Below, in pieces: positions 60,240 through 64,000 of a DNA stretch of 64,000 nucleotides (within the stretch, counting starts at the first letter, position 1; the number at the start of each line of letters is the position of its first letter). The translations under genes and the position numbers were made by a program. Under the pieces are notes generated by a model. It made no database searches and was not told the origin of the DNA. It saw nothing but the letters and a program-made list of their open reading frames with translations. This DNA is from Strongylocentrotus purpuratus (Eukaryota > Echinodermata > Echinoidea > Camarodonta > Strongylocentrotidae), in assembly GCF_000002235.5 (NCBI RefSeq), contig NW_022145613.1, positions 3,625,947 to 3,689,946 of the forward strand, given 5' to 3'.

Positions 60240-60665
60240 ACTAGTTCTACTTACTTTTGCCAGTTGTGGCTGTACTAATCCCGCCATGACATGTCCATAA
60301 TATACGTTAACAGGCACGTCGCAAGGTGCACTGCACCAGCACTGCGCATGCGCTGCATCTAATAAGATACAGACTGTGCAGTGTGTATCCTCATGCTGGC
60401 GCTCTTCACTTGATATTATTCTTGAGATCGGAAAATAATACACATATTCAGGCTGCAAGCTATGACTCCAAAGTGGGAAACCGGGGGCGTCTTATTTTTT
60501 CGTACCACGGCGAGGCCGGATTCCTGTTTTATCATGAATATTCATTAGGCAGGGTCGGGGATAGTCTCGATTCTCTTAAATATTCATATCGAGGTGGGAA
60601 TGCACGACGCGCGCTATACTCGCACAAAGTGAGAAGATTTAGTTCACGGAGAATGCATATGGGTG
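60240..60665. promoter_or_regulatory. Probable bidirectional promoter with NRF1-type site
   Basis: CpG-containing DNA between the SET gene (minus) and the plus-strand exons at 63.1 kb. The sequence tgcgcatgcgc at 60343-60353 matches the palindromic NRF1 site common in bidirectional promoters. On the minus strand, ATGGCGGGATTAGTACAGCC (from about 60289) ends at a donor AAAA|gtaagt. This could be a first exon of the SET gene, although its phase 0 does not match exon 57532. On the plus strand, a donor follows at about 60661 (atgg|gtgagt), a possible non-coding first exon. Confidence 0.45.
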
Positions 60666-63134
60666 AGTAATTGATTGAAATATCAGTAGATTAAGAGAAT
60701 TTAGTCATTAATTTGAAAAAGCTGTAATTCGTGATCTACTGTAATTTCTTTACATTTTGAGACTGTTCTCAACAGATTTGTGGGGAAAAGGCTAGGAAAA
60801 TATTTCTCTTGAAATTGCACTTTGATTTTCATCGTCGTGAAGTAGTTTGACTGCGGTTTGCCTTCATGTCACCCTTTAGAGCCCCGGGGTTCCGGCAGGC
60901 CCACGTTGGGGAATTTCGGTGCTCATCTGCATCAAGATAAATAAAACTTTCTGATCAGGTTTTATTCCAAATTTGATCGTCATCGTGAATCTAATTCACC
61001 AATCATCCATTGAATTTAAATCTAGATTTAACGTTACACCTTAAAATAAAATATGAAGTATGATTTCTTTAATAATCCAAGAGGGTTAATTCTTGTTTAT
61101 ATCTTTAGTAGATGTCGACTCTGTTGGCTATACTAGTATTACTAAGACTAAGTGCTATCCGTTCGCTCAGTTGCATCATTGGTGCGTGTCAACTTTTAGA
61201 CCAAAACTGTTTGTGACCATGGATAATCAAACGGCTCCAAACCATATTTCATTTAGACGTAAACCTGGAACTTATTAATAAAAATATTCAAAAACAAACA
61301 AACTAGACCTAGGATTCATTTATTTAATGTTCAGATGTTGTGTGTGTCCAGTGTGCTTGTCAAGTTGTCATAACTTTTCTAGATCTAGACCTATATTAAA
61401 GATTTTTTCTTCTCCAAAGTGTGCAGTTCATTTGATAAATCTATTTTTTGTTGGACGTTGTATAAGAGAAGACCCCTAGGGTAGTCGACAATTATGTTTA
61501 CTTATACGCAGAGGCGGCGGAGCAACTTCCAAAGTGGGGGGGGGGGGGCACCAACAAAAAAACTTTCTTGAAAAAAGGGCACCTTCAGAGGGAAAATATA
61601 CCATTTTTTTGACATTGGTATATATCCCTATTTTGTGATTACATTATCAGGGATGATTTCAATATTTGTTTCTCTTAATACAGCATTTAAGATATTGCTT
61701 AAGTATCATACTTTGCAGTTTTTGGCTTGCAGTGCGAAAAATTACATCTTATAAAGAGGAAAACCCAATCCTGATGGGGTTATATAAGCACAATCTCATA
61801 ACGGAAGACTGAATAGATCTGTGATAAGTTACATAATTATAACATCTATAACTATGGGCAAGCGTAGCGAGCGAGCTTTGTGGGAAATTGCTTTTAGTCG
61901 CTTGAAATTAGGGACACGTTTAATGATGAGAGGAAAAGGGGACACTTATCGAAAGGGTTAAGACACTTATCAGAAAAAAAAAGAAGCATGTGTCAAAGTA
62001 CAAAGGCTAATTATCAGAGGTGAAAATGGGGCACTTCTTACACCTAAACAAAGAGGCATGCACCAGGGATGATAAGAACATGGGCATTTGTCGACGGAAA
62101 AGAGGCACCCATCAGATTTTGATAGGGGGCATTTATAAGCAGTGAAAAGGGGCATTTATGAAAAAGGGATAGGTTCTTTATAAGAAAGGAAATAGGGTAC
62201 ATATCATTGTTAAAAGGGTAATGAGAAGGGGAAGTGGCTCTTATTAAAAAGAAAAAGTGGCACATGTTTAAATAAACGGGGCACTTATCAAAGACGAAAA
62301 GGGGTAAGGGTGCTTATAAGGAAAAAAGGCATTATATAGGAAGGAAAAGGAGGACGTGTCAAAATAAAAGGGGCATTTATAAGAGATGAAAAGAGTACTG
62401 ACTAGGAGGGGAAGGGGTGCTTGTCAAAGTAAAACAAGTATCTCTCAGAAGTGAATAGGGTCATTTACAAGAGATGAAAAGGGGCACTTAAGAGAATGAA
62501 AAGGAACTATTTTCATAGATGAAAAGGGGCATTTATGAGAAGGGAAAGGGCCTATTTTTAAATGGAAGCACTTATAAGAAAAAGGGGCACTTATTAAAAA
62601 TGAAAGGGAGCACATGTGAAGATATAAGGTGCGCTTATCCAAGTTAAAAGGGGTAGTTATTAAAAGGGGAAGGGGCACTTTAAAAACTTAATAGGGGCAC
62701 TTGTCAGAGTAAAAGGGGCACTTTCCTATGTAAAAAGGGGCACTTTTCCTATGCAAAAAGGGGCACTTTTAGGGTACTTGACCTAATGGGAGGGCACTCT
62801 GCCCCCCCCCCCCTCTCGGAGCGCCGCCTCTGCTTATATGGTATGTAGTCCACCTCTTCTTGTTATAATAAACTAATTCTACTTAGTACTGCTTCGTGTT
62901 CATAGGCCATAGAAACCACTGTTTGATGCACAAGTTAAATCTTCCATTTAGTTTTACTTTGTACTGTGGTTCATTACATAGGAATGTTGATTTCCACACC
63001 ATATTAAAATTAAGGCCAACCATGACATAAAAATATCTATTAATTTGAATTATGCTAGATCTATTTTATTTTGTTAAGGAGAAAGGGATGCCTTGATTGT
63101 CGTATTGATTTTCTTCTTCTTTTTGTTCCAAAAG
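60666..63134. other. Putative first intron of a plus-strand gene
   Basis: No coding exon could be supported. About half is occupied by the element at 61508-62833; the remainder is AT-rich and unremarkable. Confidence 0.4.
61508..62833. mobile_element. Inverted-repeat element filled with AAAAGGGGCACTT repeats
   Basis: Ends gcagaggcggcggagc and gagcgccgcctctgc are inverted, each followed inward by a G or C run. The right three quarters (about 61915-62780) is a degenerate tandem array with a core like aaaaggggcacttat every 20-30 bp. No transposase frame. Flanks share cttata/ttata, possibly a target duplication. Non-autonomous DNA element of about 1.3 kb. Confidence 0.75.
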
Positions 63135-63797
63135 CTTGAAACTGAAGAGCTGGAAGGAGGACATTACAACATCTCTTATATTTGCAAGATGAAGCAGAAA
63201 GTCCCATGCAGGTACAGTTATCAGGTTATTTAGCACACACATATTAAACGACCACCTATTAATTCACTCAAAAGGAAATGGAACTAAGTTGACATTGCAA
63301 GCATATATAGTGGAGGGTATATTTTATTCTAGTTCTGCACCTAGTATTCAAATATTGATGTCTTTTCTTTCTATGTTTACAAAGGAAAATTTGTCCTTAT
63401 TTACAGGAGGTCCTGTGTTTAGAAGAGCCATATCAAATGCACATTGTAAGCACTACATGTAGGGTATACACAGGACCCCTCATTTTTTTTTTTTTGTAAG
63501 GGGTACTTTCACTTCTTGAGCAATGAAGATGAAGAAGAACACAAAATAAGATTGATAAAAGTCTGTTTATAGGATGTATTATGGTTGATATGTATCCATC
63601 AGTATCAGTTTTTAATTGAAGTACATGTACCTACTTTGTTTTCTCTCATGTAGGATGATGCCTCTCTACAGTGGATGATGAAGGCATTCTGGTTTGCAAA
63701 CTCAGGAGAGGAACAAAGAACAGATGTTGACGGGATCATATCTAGAGATGCGGGCCTACTACACTTCATACCAGCAAGTGTGCTATTATACATGAAG
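63135..63797 (+). CDS. Two exon-like segments of an unrecognised plus-strand gene (partial)
   Basis: Segments 63135-63211 (acceptor ccaaaag, donor CAG|gtacag) and 63654-63797 (acceptor catgtag, donor AAG|gtaccc). The second is exactly 48 codons, phase 0 to phase 0, and reads DDASLQWMMKAFWFANSGEE, then QRTDVDGIISRDAGLLHFIP and ASVLLYMK. In the matching frame the first segment opens with stops and then reads HLLYLQDEAESPMQ, so translation may begin at its last Met (63204), with 5' UTR exons upstream near 60.5 kb. The gene continues beyond the window. I do not recognise the protein. Confidence 0.4.
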
Positions 63798-64000
63798 GTA
63801 CCCCCAATAAATTTTTGTGGAACAAATGTCATGGAGAAAATTATAGATCTAAAACAGATATTTTTCATTGTCAGTTGACTTGTAAAAGAATAATTGACTT
63901 AATATCACAATTGTAATTTAGATTAAAAATTAAATGTCAATATAGATGAAATATAAGTCTACATTACGTATGTTTCAGTAGCATTATTTCCAGTACATTC

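Noticed and set aside
1-64000. Retroviral, LTR or Polinton elements and toxin genes
   Set aside because: No gag, integrase, capsid, envelope or terminal long-repeat signature was recognised; reverse-transcriptase-related pieces are LINE C-termini.
1-64000. tRNA or rRNA genes
   Set aside because: No cloverleaf with A and B boxes or rRNA core sequence was noticed by eye; a tRNAscan run would be needed to exclude them.

Overview
The window looks like a piece of an animal (deuterostome) nuclear genome, most likely an echinoderm such as a sea urchin. The genes have many introns with GT-AG junctions. There is a clear DNAJC22 orthologue and a tandem pair of SRCR/WSC/sushi receptors (SRCR receptors are greatly expanded in sea urchins). 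AT-rich non-coding DNA is full of microsatellites, homopolymer G/C runs, small inverted-repeat transposons and LINE tails. The species assignment is an inference; nothing here proves it. No rRNA, tRNA, CRISPR array, retrovirus/LTR element or Polinton was seen.

Layout. 1-1.4 kb: the last three exons of an unrecognised plus-strand gene. 5.1-8.6 kb: a complete three-exon DNAJC22-like gene on the minus strand (seven-membrane-segment protein with C-terminal J domain). 8.6-13.3 kb: intergenic, with hairpins, poly-C/poly-G elements and large CT/GA microsatellites. 13.3-22.7 kb: receptor A, nine coding exons (695 aa: signal peptide, SRCR, WSC, sushi, Thr-rich stalk, membrane segment, long tyrosine-rich tail). 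22.7-30.1 kb: intergenic, with a LINE split by an inverted-repeat element. 30.1-39.8 kb: receptor B, a paralogue with identical exon order and phases (527 aa) and a shortened tail. 40-48.6 kb: intergenic, with more inverted-repeat elements. 48.6-57.5 kb: a minus-strand gene joining a KMT5A-like SET domain, seven 45-residue repeats, C2H2-like fingers, a tyrosine-recombinase-like domain and a basic C-terminal domain. 57.8-59.9 kb: a 59-bp minisatellite. About 60.3 kb: a probable bidirectional promoter. 63.1-63.8 kb: two exon-like segments of a plus-strand gene that leaves the window.

The two most interesting items are (1) the tandem receptors, whose SRCR-WSC-sushi ectodomain is coupled to a cytoplasmic tail with a repeated IDNVLYKP tyrosine motif, suggesting a recognition receptor that signals by tyrosine phosphorylation, and (2) the SET/tyrosine-recombinase gene, which looks like a chromatin-modifier fused to, or captured by, a Crypton-like DNA transposon enzyme. 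At least four families of small TTAA-flanked inverted-repeat elements occupy the introns of the receptors and of DNAJC22, and copies of the same family lie in opposite orientations.

Exon boundaries were placed by eye from splice consensus, reading phase and paralogue comparison. They are predictions without transcript support.
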